Shown here: one piece after another, positions 47,562 to 57,500 of the stretch
Position numbering within the stretch: the first letter of the stretch is position 1
Layout of the letters: the number at the start of each line of letters is the position of its first letter
Source of the DNA: Stenotrophomonas sp. SAM-B
GTDB taxonomy: Bacteria > Pseudomonadota > Gammaproteobacteria > Xanthomonadales > Xanthomonadaceae
Reading direction: 5' to 3'
DNA length: 64,000 nucleotides
Assembly: GCF_013387485.1 (NCBI RefSeq)
Contig: NZ_JABBXB010000009.1
Coordinates: 36,401-100,400, forward strand
Position numbers and translations under genes: made by a program
Notes under the pieces: model-generated
What the model saw: only the letters and a program-made list of their open reading frames with translations
Databases searched by the model: none
Told to the model about the DNA's origin: nothing

Positions 47562-48953
47562 ATGCTAGCAGACCCAGCCCCCCTCACGCTGGCCGATCAG
47601 TGGCGGCAACGCGATCTGGCCGTGCTGTGGCACCCGTGCACGCAGATGCGCGAGCACCCCGACACCCTGCCCCTGCTGCCGATCGCCCGCGGCGAAGGCC
47701 CGTGGTTGATCGACCACGATGGTCATCGCTACCTGGATGCGGTGAGCAGTTGGTGGACCAATCTGTTCGGCCATGCGCAACCGCGCATCGGTGCGGCCAT
47801 CGCCGAGCAGGCCACCCGGCTGGAACAGGTGATGCTGGCCGGCTTCAGCCACGAGCCGGCGGTACGGCTGGCCGAGCGCCTGCTGGCCATTGCCCCGCGC
47901 CAGGCCGGGCGCGATCCGCTGGCCAAGGTCTTCTATGCCGACAACGGCTCGGCCGGGGTCGAGGTGGCGCTAAAGATGGCGTTCCACTACTTCCGCAACC
48001 GCGGCGAGAACCACCGCACCCGCTTCGTCGCGCTGGAGAACGGCTACCACGGCGAAACCCTGGGCGCGCTGTCGGTCGGTGACATCCCGCTGTACCGACG
48101 CGTATATGCGCCGTTGCTGACCGAGGCGCTGTTCGCCCCGTCGCCCGATGCCTACCTGGCCGAGCCGGGCCAGAGCCCCGCGCAGCGCGCGCACCAGGCC
48201 GCCGATGCGCTGGCCACGCTGTTCGACCAGCACCCGGGCGAGATCTGCGCGGTGATCCTGGAGCCGCGCCTGCAGTGCGCCGGTGGCATGCGCATGTACG
48301 ACCCGGTCTATCTGCAGCGTGCGCGCGAGCTGTGCGATGCCAACGGTGCGTTCCTGATCGCCGATGAGATCGCCACCGGTTTCGGCCGCACCGGCACCAT
48401 GTTCGCCTGTGAGCAGGCCGGGGTGATGCCGGACCTGCTGTGCCTGTCCAAGGGCCTGACCGGCGGGTTCCTGCCGCTGTCGGCGGTGCTGGCCACGCAG
48501 GCCCTGTATGACGCTTTCCTCGACGATTCGCGCGAGCGCGCCTTCCTGCATTCGCACAGCTACACCGGTAATCCGCTGGCCTGTGTCGCCGCGCTGGCGA
48601 CCCTGGACATCTTCGCCGGGGAGGACGTGATCGCGCGCAATCGCAGCACCGCCGAGGTGATGCGTACCCTGGCCGCGCCGTTCGCCGACCACGCGCACGT
48701 CGCCGATGTGCGCCAGGCCGGGATGGTGGTGGCCTTCGAACTCACCCGCAATGGCGACAAGCACACGCCGTTCCCGGCCGACGCCCGGGTCGGGCTGCAC
48801 GCCTACAAGGCCGCGCTCAAGCGCGGGGTGGTGCTGCGCCCGCTGGGCAATGTGCTGTATTGGATGCCGCCGTACTGCGTGGAGGATGAACACTTGGATC
48901 TGCTTGCCCTGACCACGCTGGCCGCCATCGACGAGGCCGTCGCATGCGCGTGA
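47562..48953 (+). CDS. bioA: Adenosylmethionine-8-amino-7-oxononanoate transaminase
   Basis: 463 residues. It transfers the amino group of SAM to KAPA in biotin synthesis. PLP lysine K297 in LSKGLTGGFLPL; substrate region LWHPCTQMREH and WWTNLFGH are BioA-specific. Not next to other bio genes here. Its last 10 bases overlap rsmE. Confidence 0.95.
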   Translation: MLADPAPLTLADQWRQRDLAVLWHPCTQMREHPDTLPLLPIARGEGPWLIDHDGHRYLDAVSSWWTNLFGHAQPRIGAAIAEQATRLEQVMLAGFSHEPAVRLAERLLAIAPRQAGRDPLAKVFYADNGSAGVEVALKMAFHYFRNRGENHRTRFVALENGYHGETLGALSVGDIPLYRRVYAPLLTEALFAPSPDAYLAEPGQSPAQRAHQAADALATLFDQHPGEICAVILEPRLQCAGGMRMYDPVYLQRARELCDANGAFLIADEIATGFGRTGTMFACEQAGVMPDLLCLSKGLTGGFLPLSAVLATQALYDAFLDDSRERAFLHSHSYTGNPLACVAALATLDIFAGEDVIARNRSTAEVMRTLAAPFADHAHVADVRQAGMVVAFELTRNGDKHTPFPADARVGLHAYKAALKRGVVLRPLGNVLYWMPPYCVEDEHLDLLALTTLAAIDEAVACA

Positions 48954-49678
48954 CCCGAAGCCATATCGATCATCCGCTGGCGGTCGGCCAGACCCTGGCG
49001 CTGCCCGAGGACGCCGCCAACCATCTGGTCCGCGTGATGCGCCTGCGCGAAGGCGACGGCTGCGTGCTGTTCAACGGCGATGGCCAGGATTACCGCGCCA
49101 CCCTGGTGACTGTGGGCAAGCGCGATGCGCAGGTGCGCATCGAGAGCGCCACCGCACTGGACAACGAATCGCCGCTGCACATCACCCTGCTGCAGGGCAT
49201 CGCCCGCGGCGAGAAGATGGACCTGATCCTGCAGAAGGCCACGGAGCTGGGCGTGCAGGCCTTCGTGCCGGTCAATGCCGAGCGCACCGAAGTGAAGCTG
49301 GATGCGGCCCGCGCCGAGAAGCGCCTGGCGCACTGGCACAGCGTGGTGGTCTCGGCCTGCGGCCAATCCGGCCGCGCCCGCGTGCCCCGCGTGGCCACGC
49401 CGCAATCGCTCCAGGACGCTGCCAACGGGGTCGCAGCCGGGGCATTGAAGTTGACCCTGGATCCGCAGGGCGAGCACCGCCTGTCCACCCTGTCAGCGGC
49501 ACCGGGCGGCGTAGTGATCGCGATCGGCCCCGAAGGCGGTTGGTCGCCGCGCGATCGCCAGGCGCTGGCCGCAGCGGGCTTCCAGGGCTTGCAGCTGGGC
49601 CCGCGCGTGCTGCGCACCGAGACCGCAGGTCTGGCCGCCATCGCCGCCGTGCAGGCCCGATTGGGCGATCTGGGCTGA
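48944..49678 (+). CDS. rsmE: 16S rRNA m3U1498 methyltransferase RsmE
   Basis: 244 residues, SPOUT-class. N-terminal PUA-like part (HLVRVMRLREGDG), SAM-binding knot with IAIGPEGGWSPRD and LGPRVLRTETAGLA. Overlaps bioA, so probably co-transcribed. A long hairpin with a T-run follows. Confidence 0.95.
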   Translation: MRVTRSHIDHPLAVGQTLALPEDAANHLVRVMRLREGDGCVLFNGDGQDYRATLVTVGKRDAQVRIESATALDNESPLHITLLQGIARGEKMDLILQKATELGVQAFVPVNAERTEVKLDAARAEKRLAHWHSVVVSACGQSGRARVPRVATPQSLQDAANGVAAGALKLTLDPQGEHRLSTLSAAPGGVVIAIGPEGGWSPRDRQALAAAGFQGLQLGPRVLRTETAGLAAIAAVQARLGDLG

Positions 49679-49694
49679 AGCAGAAACGGAGCAG

Positions 49695-49751
49695 AAACGG
49701 GGACGGAGGTAGTTAATCGTGCCGATTAACTACCTCCGTCCCTGTTTTTTT
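49695..49751 (+). terminator. 25-base-arm hairpin with T-run after rsmE
   Basis: GGGACGGAGGTAGTTAATCG (49700-49719) and its exact complement (49723-49742) pair around a 3-base loop, extended by AAAC/GTTT with one G-T pair. Seven T follow (one counted in the arm). Just before it GCAGAAACGG occurs twice. It surely can terminate, but the arms are far longer than needed, so it may be a mobile palindrome. Confidence 0.8.
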
Positions 49752-49752
49752 C

Positions 49753-50226
49753 TCACCCCGCGACGGGGAAGGCTTCGTCCAGCGCCGCTTCCAGCGCATC
49801 CAGATCGGGCAGCAGCGCGCTCTGCTCGCCCAGCAGCACGCGCATGTGCACGCCCTGCGGCAGGGTGTCCTCGGAGGCATCGGCCAACAGGCCGTCGCGC
49901 GGAACCGCGATCAGCTGCGGGAAGGTCTGGGTCAGCAGGGCGAAGTACGGCCGGCGGGGATTGCCCCCCAGCGCCTTGAGCACCACCACCTTGTTGTTGG
50001 CCACCACCGGCTCGTCGCCCTGCCCGGACAACCGGGCGAACGACAGCAGCGGGACGTCCCAGCCGTGCCAGGCGATCTGCCCGACCAGCCAGGCCGGTGC
50101 ATCGGGGACGGTTTCGACCGGCACCTTGGACATCATTTCGGCCACGGTGGCGTTGGGCAGCAGCACGCGTTCGTGCCCGGCCTGGATCAGGACACCGCGG
50201 ATTTCGTCGTTGCTGGCGTAACTCAT
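49753..50226 (-). CDS. chpC: CheW-like adaptor ChpC
   Basis: 157 residues, one CheW domain (GVLIQAGHERVLLPNATVAEM, WLVGQIAWHGWDVPLLSF). Last gene of the Pil-Chp cluster, 29 bases after chpB. By position and size it matches ChpC of type IV pilus chemosensory systems, which links receptors other than PilJ to the kinase. Confidence 0.85.
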   Translation of the reverse strand: MSYASNDEIRGVLIQAGHERVLLPNATVAEMMSKVPVETVPDAPAWLVGQIAWHGWDVPLLSFARLSGQGDEPVVANNKVVVLKALGGNPRRPYFALLTQTFPQLIAVPRDGLLADASEDTLPQGVHMRVLLGEQSALLPDLDALEAALDEAFPVAG

Positions 50227-50255
50227 GGAGATTCCTTCAAGGGTCCGCGGCGCGC

Positions 50256-51575
50256 TTACGCGTCCACGCCCCAGCGTTCGGCGATGGTGGCAGCGAGCTG
50301 CGGCGGTTCACCGGCATCCTGTCCGGCGACCACCACGGCACTGGCGGCGGTCGGGTCGTAGCAGCCTTCACCCACCTGGCCTGCGACCCACGCACCGGCG
50401 CTCGCCAGGGCAAGAACCGCATCGACCTGGGCGGCGTCCGCACCACTGAGCAGGACCACGCCACTTTGCCGGGCCGGCAGTGCCTCGATCTGGATGCCGG
50501 CCGGGTCAGCGATGAAGTGCAGGCTGCCCTGGCGCACGGCGATGCCGATGTCGTCGGGCAGGATGTAGGCCTGCCCCGCCGCCACGGCCTGGGCATCCTC
50601 GGCCAGCAGCACCGGCAGCGCGGAAACGCGAGCCATCTGCTTGACCAGGTTGCCGTAACGGCCACCGTCCAGGCGCATATGCACCAGGACCGCGGTCGTC
50701 AGCGTCGCAGGCAGTGACGCCAGCAACCGGCGCAGCGCATCCGGCCCACCGATACCGGCCAACACCAGCACCGCGCCGGAACAGCCACCGTCGGGACCGG
50801 CCTCGGGTTCAAGCTCGACCAGTGACAGGCGCTCGGTGTCGAAGCGTTCCGGCTCCAGCGCCGGCCCGCTGGCCGACGTTGAAGTGGCAACGACGGCATC
50901 CTCCTCGACCAGCGACCAGCGGCTGTGATCGCCGATCGACACGGCAGCCGCAGCCGGCGGCGTCGAGGCGGGGATCGGTGGAATCGGTGAGGCGACCGGA
51001 TCGGCGTCCACGGGCTGCAGCGCGGCCAATGCCTCTTCCAGCGACACCGGCTCGCTCAGCTCCGCCGGCACCTGGTACAGGCCATCGGCGGGCAGGTCGG
51101 ACGCCGCGTCCTCCGCTTCGCGCAGATGGAACTCCAGCGGCGCATCGGCATGCAGCTGCGCCGGGGTGACCGGCAGGCCCGGTTCGGGCTGCAGTTGCTG
51201 ATCCTGTTCCGAGCCCGGCGGCAGCACGTCCTGGTGACCGTGCAGCTTGGCCACCAGATGCCGCGCCCAGCGCTGCGCTTCCCAGCCGTCGCGGCGGGCG
51301 GCCAGCTCGGCTTCGTCGAAGATCAGGGTCAGCGAAGGCGAGCCAAGGACCGGATCCAGCCGTTCCAGTGCGTCTTCGATCGCCGGTTCCAGGGCGATCA
51401 GCACCGCGCCCGGATCGGCATCGCGCAGGGACTGCAGGTCGAGCGTATTGGGATCGTCCTCCAGCACTACCCGCGCGCCCGCATGGGCGAGCGCCTCGCG
51501 CAGGCGGTCCCGCGCCGGGCCGGGACGGGCCAGCAGGGCCACCGACAACAACGTAGGGGTGTCACTCGCGTGCAC
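50256..51575 (-). CDS. chpB: CheB/ChpB-like protein lacking the catalytic serine
   Basis: About 440 residues. N-terminal receiver-like fold lacks the acidic pair (VALLARPGP) and phospho-Asp (VLIALEP). A 200-residue linker follows, then a CheB C-terminal domain. There the motif that should be AST/SGG reads VLAGIGGPDALRRLL, so the catalytic Ser is Gly; the His (VLVHM) remains, while the GMGxDG Asp motif is replaced by SGADAAQVD. GTG 51575 with GGGGAT upstream is the preferred start; ATG 51596 is also in frame and overlaps chpA by 35 bases. Likely an inactive structural or regulatory homologue of the methylesterase (inference). Confidence 0.82.
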   Translation of the reverse strand: MHASDTPTLLSVALLARPGPARDRLREALAHAGARVVLEDDPNTLDLQSLRDADPGAVLIALEPAIEDALERLDPVLGSPSLTLIFDEAELAARRDGWEAQRWARHLVAKLHGHQDVLPPGSEQDQQLQPEPGLPVTPAQLHADAPLEFHLREAEDAASDLPADGLYQVPAELSEPVSLEEALAALQPVDADPVASPIPPIPASTPPAAAAVSIGDHSRWSLVEEDAVVATSTSASGPALEPERFDTERLSLVELEPEAGPDGGCSGAVLVLAGIGGPDALRRLLASLPATLTTAVLVHMRLDGGRYGNLVKQMARVSALPVLLAEDAQAVAAGQAYILPDDIGIAVRQGSLHFIADPAGIQIEALPARQSGVVLLSGADAAQVDAVLALASAGAWVAGQVGEGCYDPTAASAVVVAGQDAGEPPQLAATIAERWGVDA

Positions 51576-54500
51576 GGGCGATCCCCAGCAGGTCATACAC
51601 GTTACGCATCAGATCCAGTTCCTGGTAAGGCTTGCCCAGGTAGCGCTGGACACCGAGTTCGAAGGCCCGTTGACGGTGCTTGTCGCCGCTGCGCGAGGTG
51701 ATCATCACGATCGGCACGCCTTGGTAGCGCGGATCGGCGCGCATGACGCTGGCCAGCTCGTAGCCGTCCATGCGCGGCATTTCGATATCCAGCAGCATCA
51801 GGTCCGGCACGCGCTCCTCCAGCCGCTCCAGCGCTTCGATGCCGTCGCGGGCGACCGTCACCTCGAAGTTGTGGCGCTCCAGGATGCGGCCGGTGACCTT
51901 GCGCATGGTCAGCGAATCGTCGACCACCATCACCAGCGGCACATCGCGATCGCTGACCTTGGCGGCAGCGGTGATCGGCTTGTGCGGGTTGGCCAGGTAA
52001 CGGCGCACCAGCGGGGCGACGTCCAGGATCACCACCACGCGGCCATCGCCGGTGATGGTCGCACCGTAGATGCCCGGCACCGAGGCGATCTGCAGGCCCA
52101 CCGGCTTGACCACGATTTCGCGGTTGCCCAGCACCTGGTCGATCGCCACGGCCACGCGCAGGTCGCCGGCGCGGACCAGCAGCAGCGGCACCTGGGCCTG
52201 GCCTTCGGCGCGGGCCTGGGCCTGGCCGATCAGCGTGCCCAGATCGTGCAGCGCGAACTCCTCGCCACCGTAATGGTAGCCGCCGTTGGCGGTTTCAAAG
52301 CGCTCGCGCGAGATCCGGCCGATACCACTGACAGAGGCGACCGGTACCGCGAAGGTGGTTTCGCCGATCTGCACGAACACCGCCTGGGTGACTGCCAGCG
52401 TCTGCGGCAGGCGCAGGGTGAAGGTGACGCCCTGGCCGCTGACCGAGTGGATGTCCACCGAGCCGCCCAGCTGGCGCACTTCGTTGTGCACCACGTCCAT
52501 GCCCACGCCACGGCCGGCCAGCTGGCTGACCTGGTCGGCGGTGCTGAAGCCGGGCGAGAAGATCATCGCATCCAGCTCGGCATCGCCCAGCACGGCATCG
52601 GCGGCGATCAGGCCACGCTGTTCGGCGCGGCGACGGATCGCTGCGCGGTCCAGCCCGGCGCCATCGTCGGCCACTTCCAGCACGATTTCCGAGCCTTCGC
52701 GGCGCAGGCGGATGGCGATTTCGCCCTCCTCCGGCTTGCCGGCGGCACGACGCTGTTCCGGGGTTTCCAGACCGTGCGCCACCGAGTTGCGCAGCATGTG
52801 TTCCAGCGGCGCGACCATGCGGTCGAGCACGTTGCGGTCCAGTTCGCCGTGGGTCCCTTCGAGGATGACGTGGACCTGCTTGCCGGTGTCCTGGCCGGCC
52901 TGGCGCACGACCCGGCGCAGGCGTGGCACGAGGCCATCGAACGGCACCATGCGCGCGCGCATCAGGCCGTCCTGCAGTTCCGAACTGACGCGCGACTGCT
53001 GTTGCAGCAGCACGTCGTACTGGCGCGACAGATCGTCCAGCACCCCCTGCAGGCCGCCCAAGTCAGCCGCGGACTCGTTCAGCGCGCGGCTGAGCTGCTG
53101 CAGCGTGGAGAAGCGGTCCAGTTCCAGCGGATCGAATTTGTGGTCGACCTGTTCCTGCTCGCGCTGGTAACGGGCCACGATCTGCGCTTCGGTTTCCAGG
53201 TCCAGTCGTCGCAGCTGATCGCGCAGACGGGCGTTGGTGCGGTCCAGTTCGCCCATGGCGCCGCGGAAGGCACCGAGCTGCTGTTCCAGGCGCGAGCGGT
53301 AGATCGCCACTTCACCGGCGTGATTGACCAGGCGGTCGAGCAGATCGGCGCGCACGCGCACCTGCTCCTGCTGCGGCCGCGGCAGACCATCGTCTTCGCT
53401 GACGGTTTCCAGTGGCACCGGTGCCGACAGCGGCGCCGCCACGAGCGCGGCAATCGCCGCTTCGACCTGGGCATCACCGGACGGCAGCGCGGTGCCCACG
53501 GTCTCGTCCGGCTCGGGCACGGCCCGACCCTGGGTGCGCTGCTCGAACGCCGCGATCAGATCGTCGGGCATCGCCACGGTGCGGTGCTGGCCGGTACGGG
53601 TCAGCAGCTGGTGCAGGCGATCGAAGCCGCGTTCCAGCAGGTGCACGTCGCTGCGGTCGATATCGGTCCGGTTGGCCGCAACGGCCTCCAGCAGCGACTC
53701 GATGCCGTGGCCCAGGTCGCCGATCGGGTTGATCCCGGCCATGCGCGCACCGCCCTTGAGGGTGTGCAGATCCCGCTGCAGGCCGGCGATCACGTCGCGG
53801 TCCTGCGGCGCGGCGCGCAGCTCGCTGATCAGGCCATCGCAGTGGTCGAGCAGGTCCTTGCCTTCCTCCACGAAGATATCGACCAGTTCCTGGTCCAGCT
53901 GGGTGAAATCGAGCGCGTCGCCCGGCGCTGCGTCGTCGTTGTCGTGGTCGTTGTCGACGACATCTCCGGCGGAGGCGTCGTCGTGCGGCGGCACCTGGGT
54001 AAGGGACGCGGCGGGCGCGTCTTCCAGCTCGAAGAAACGGGACGGGGCGGCATCAGCGGCCGACGCATCGGGCGCGGTGGCCTCGATCGCCTCGGCGAAC
54101 GCATCGGCTTCGCCGGTGTTGTCGTCGGTCGCGTCCAGACCCAGTACGCCGGTATCGGAGGCATCCGGCGCATCGACGACGGTCAGACCATCGTCCACGG
54201 CCTGCTGCGCGTCTACTACCTCGCCAAACGCCGGTGGAGGCGGCAGGACTTCGTCCAGTGCCTGTGCGTCCTCGTCGTCGTCCTGCCCGGTGTCGCTCCA
54301 GCTGTCGTTGGCGGCGTCATCCACGGACACCGCGTAGGCGCTGTCCGGTTCACGGACGGTGTCGGTGTTGGTGCTGGTGTTGGCGTCAGTCGCGAACTCG
54401 GCCTCGCGCGTTGCTTCGGCTTGGACTTCGGCTTGGGCTTCGGCTTCGGCTTGGACTTCGGCTTCGGCTTCGGCTTGGACTTCGGCTTCGGCTTCGACTT

Positions 54501-57500
54501 CGGCTTCGGCTTCGGTTTCGGCTTCGACTTCGGCTTCGGTATCGGACACGACCGGTGCAGCGGGTTCGGCGAGATGATCGAAGTAGCGCGAGAGATCCTC
54601 GGCGGAGGTCAGCTCGACCGACTCCAGACCCGCATGGACCGACGCCAGATCGGCGTCCTCGGGCTCGTCAGTCACCGCATCCAGCGTCTGCGGCGCGGCG
54701 CCCGCACGCACTGCGTCGGGCAGTTCGGCGTCGAAATAGGCCGACAGGTCATCGGTGCCGGTCAGCTCCATGGCGACCAGTGCATCCTCGTCGTCAGCCT
54801 GCGTGGACGAATGATCCGGCGTGATCACGCTCAGTCCGTCGGCCTCGAGTTCGGCCTGCTGCACGTCGGTCCCGGCGACATCGTCGGCCGTGGCCAGGAC
54901 GGGCGCAGCATCGTCCGTCGGGGTGGCTTCGTCGGCTTCGTCGGCTTCGTCAGCCTGTTCGGCCTGCTCCGATCCGTCAGCCTGTCCGGCCTCCGCCCCT
55001 TCGGCGTACAGCGCTTCGTCGAGCAGGTCCAGATCGTCCTCGACCAAGGCCGGCCAGCGCGCTTCGGGCAGGGTATCCGCCAGGGCGACCAGGCGGGCAG
55101 CCAAGGCGTTCTGCACGGGCACGCGCGGTGCCTCGTCCTGCAGCGCCGCCATCGTGGTGGTGATCGCGGCGCAGGTGTCGGCCAGCGCAGCCATCCCGGC
55201 CGCACCCGGCAGCGCATCGGCGGCCAGCGAGCGCTTGATGTAGCTTTCCGCGGCGCCGGTGACGGCCGTGATCTCGGGCACGTCGGTCATCGCGAACGCG
55301 CCATTCATCGTGTGCACGGCGCGCAGCAGGCCATCGGTGACCGCCTGCGGGCCATCGGTCGCAGCATCCAGCCACGCCTGCAGCGTCGCCTGGTGCACCT
55401 CGACCTCGGCCTCCAGGATCTCGCGCAGGACGCTGTCGATATTGGCAGGCGTGCTCTCGACAACCGGCGCAGCGTCGGTCGCAGCCACCTCCTCTGCCGG
55501 CGTCGACACAGCGACCGCGGCAGCGCGCGGCAGCGGCACATGGAAGGTTTCTTCGCCCGCGGACACGCGATCGGCGATGCCCTGCATGGCCTGCAGATCG
55601 GCGGTGACACGGCTGCCATCGCGCAGCGCGGCATTGAGCTGCGGCAGCACGTCATAGGCCTGGCCGACCAGCGCGACCACGGCCGGCGAGGCCGGGCGGC
55701 TCCCGTCGAGCACGCGGTTGAGCATGCCCTCGATCTTCCAGCTGAACTCACCCAGCGTGCGTGCACCGACCAGACGACCACTGCCCTTCAGGGTGTGGAA
55801 CACGCGGCGGATCGGGCGCAGGCGGTCCAGGTTGTCCGGCGCGATGCGCCAGGCCGGGAGCAGATTGCCCAGGTTCACCAGTTCCTCGTCGAACTCTTCG
55901 ATGAAGACCTCGCGGATGTCCTGGTCGATGTTCTCGCCATCGTCCTCGAAGCCGGCTTCGATGCTGGTGTCTCCGGCGAGCGGGGCAACCGGCGGGGCAA
56001 CCGCCGCAGCGGCGTTCACCGGGGTATCGATCGGCGCCCCTTCCGGGCGGAACTGCGCGGCCGCCGCATCCAGTTCGGCCAGGAACCGGGTGGAGGCATC
56101 GTCCAGTTCGATACGTCGGATCACCGCGTCCTGCACGGCCGGCGTCGGCAGCGTCGTCTCGGCGGCGTCGGGGGCAGCGTCGAGATCCGTCGTAAACGTG
56201 CTGCGCGGTGCTTCGGCGCTGTCCTCCGCCGCGGCGACCGGAATTTCCTGCAGGAAGGTCGGCAGTGCTTCGACATCCACCTCGCCCTGCGCGAAGGCAA
56301 CGGTATCCCCGCCATCAGCGGTGGCCGCATCGGTGTCGTCGATCTGCAGCGACAGCACATCGTCGGCGTTGTGCAGATCCTCATCGAAGGTGAATTCGAT
56401 CGGCTCGTCGCTCAGCTCCAGGGTGTCGTGCTCGGCGGCGACCGGATCGAATCCGTCGCCTGTCGCCACGAAGGCCGGCAACGCCTCGGAGGCGCGTACG
56501 TCGTCGACGTCGGCACGTTCCGGTGACGCCACGGCGGCATCGTCGCGCGCAGCGTCCTGCCCCGCGACACCCGCCTGCGGGTCGGACGCCAGCGGCGACA
56601 CGTCCCAGGTGGCACCGGCCGGTGCTTCGGCAATGACCGGATCGAAATGGGCGAAGGTCGGCAACGTGTCCACGTCGTCGCTGCCCGCCAGGGTCCACTG
56701 CGGCGCATCGGCGGCGACGGGGGCGGTGGAGGCATCGAACACCAGCGCCACCGGCGCTGCGACCGTCGGCGGCGGATCGAACGTGAAGTCCGGCAGCGGC
56801 GGCGGCAGGTTGGCCGGGCGCGGAACGTCGGCCGTCACGCCAAGCGCGATCGGCTCGGGCGCAGGTGCGTCCCACGGCGTCAGCTCGATAGGTTCCGGCG
56901 CCACCGGCAGCGATTCCGGACCGGTCTCGGCACTCGGCTGGTTCGCGTCCGGCAGCGGCCAGTAACGCAGGGTTTCCAGGCTGCTGCGGGTGATGTCGAG
57001 GATTTCCTCGCGGCCCGGCCGGCGCTCGCGCAGGGCCTCCAGGTAGTACTCCAGGCTGGCCATGGCGTCGGCCAGGGTGTCCAGCTGGCGACCGCTCGGC
57101 ACGCGCTGCTTGTCCAGCAGTTCCACCGCGATGTACTGGCGCACGCCCTGCAGGTAATCCGCCGGGTCCGACAGATTGAGCATGCGCAGCGCACCGGCGA
57201 CCTCGCCGAGCAGGCGCGGGACTTCCTGCAGTTCCTGGTGGTTCCAGTTGGTTTCGATGAAGGCGACGAAATGCTCGCGCGCGGCGGCGAAGTTGGCGAT
57301 GGCTTCATGCGCCAGCACCTCCACCGTGCGCCGGTTTTCCACCGCGCTGGGATCGTCTTCGCCACTGCCGCCGGCGCCCAGGTGGGCGACCTGGTCGTCC
57401 AGCGAGGCATCCACGTAGAGCAGCGCACCGGCGATGTCCAGCAGCAGGCTCTCGTCGATCTGCTGCTGCCCGTCCACCACCTCGCGCAGCGCGTCGCGCT

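Noticed and set aside
51247..56526. 1759-codon open frame antisense to chpA
   Set aside because: It lies wholly opposite a well-supported gene, is rich in His/Arg/Gln/Gly without domains, and is explained by high GC and third-position bias.
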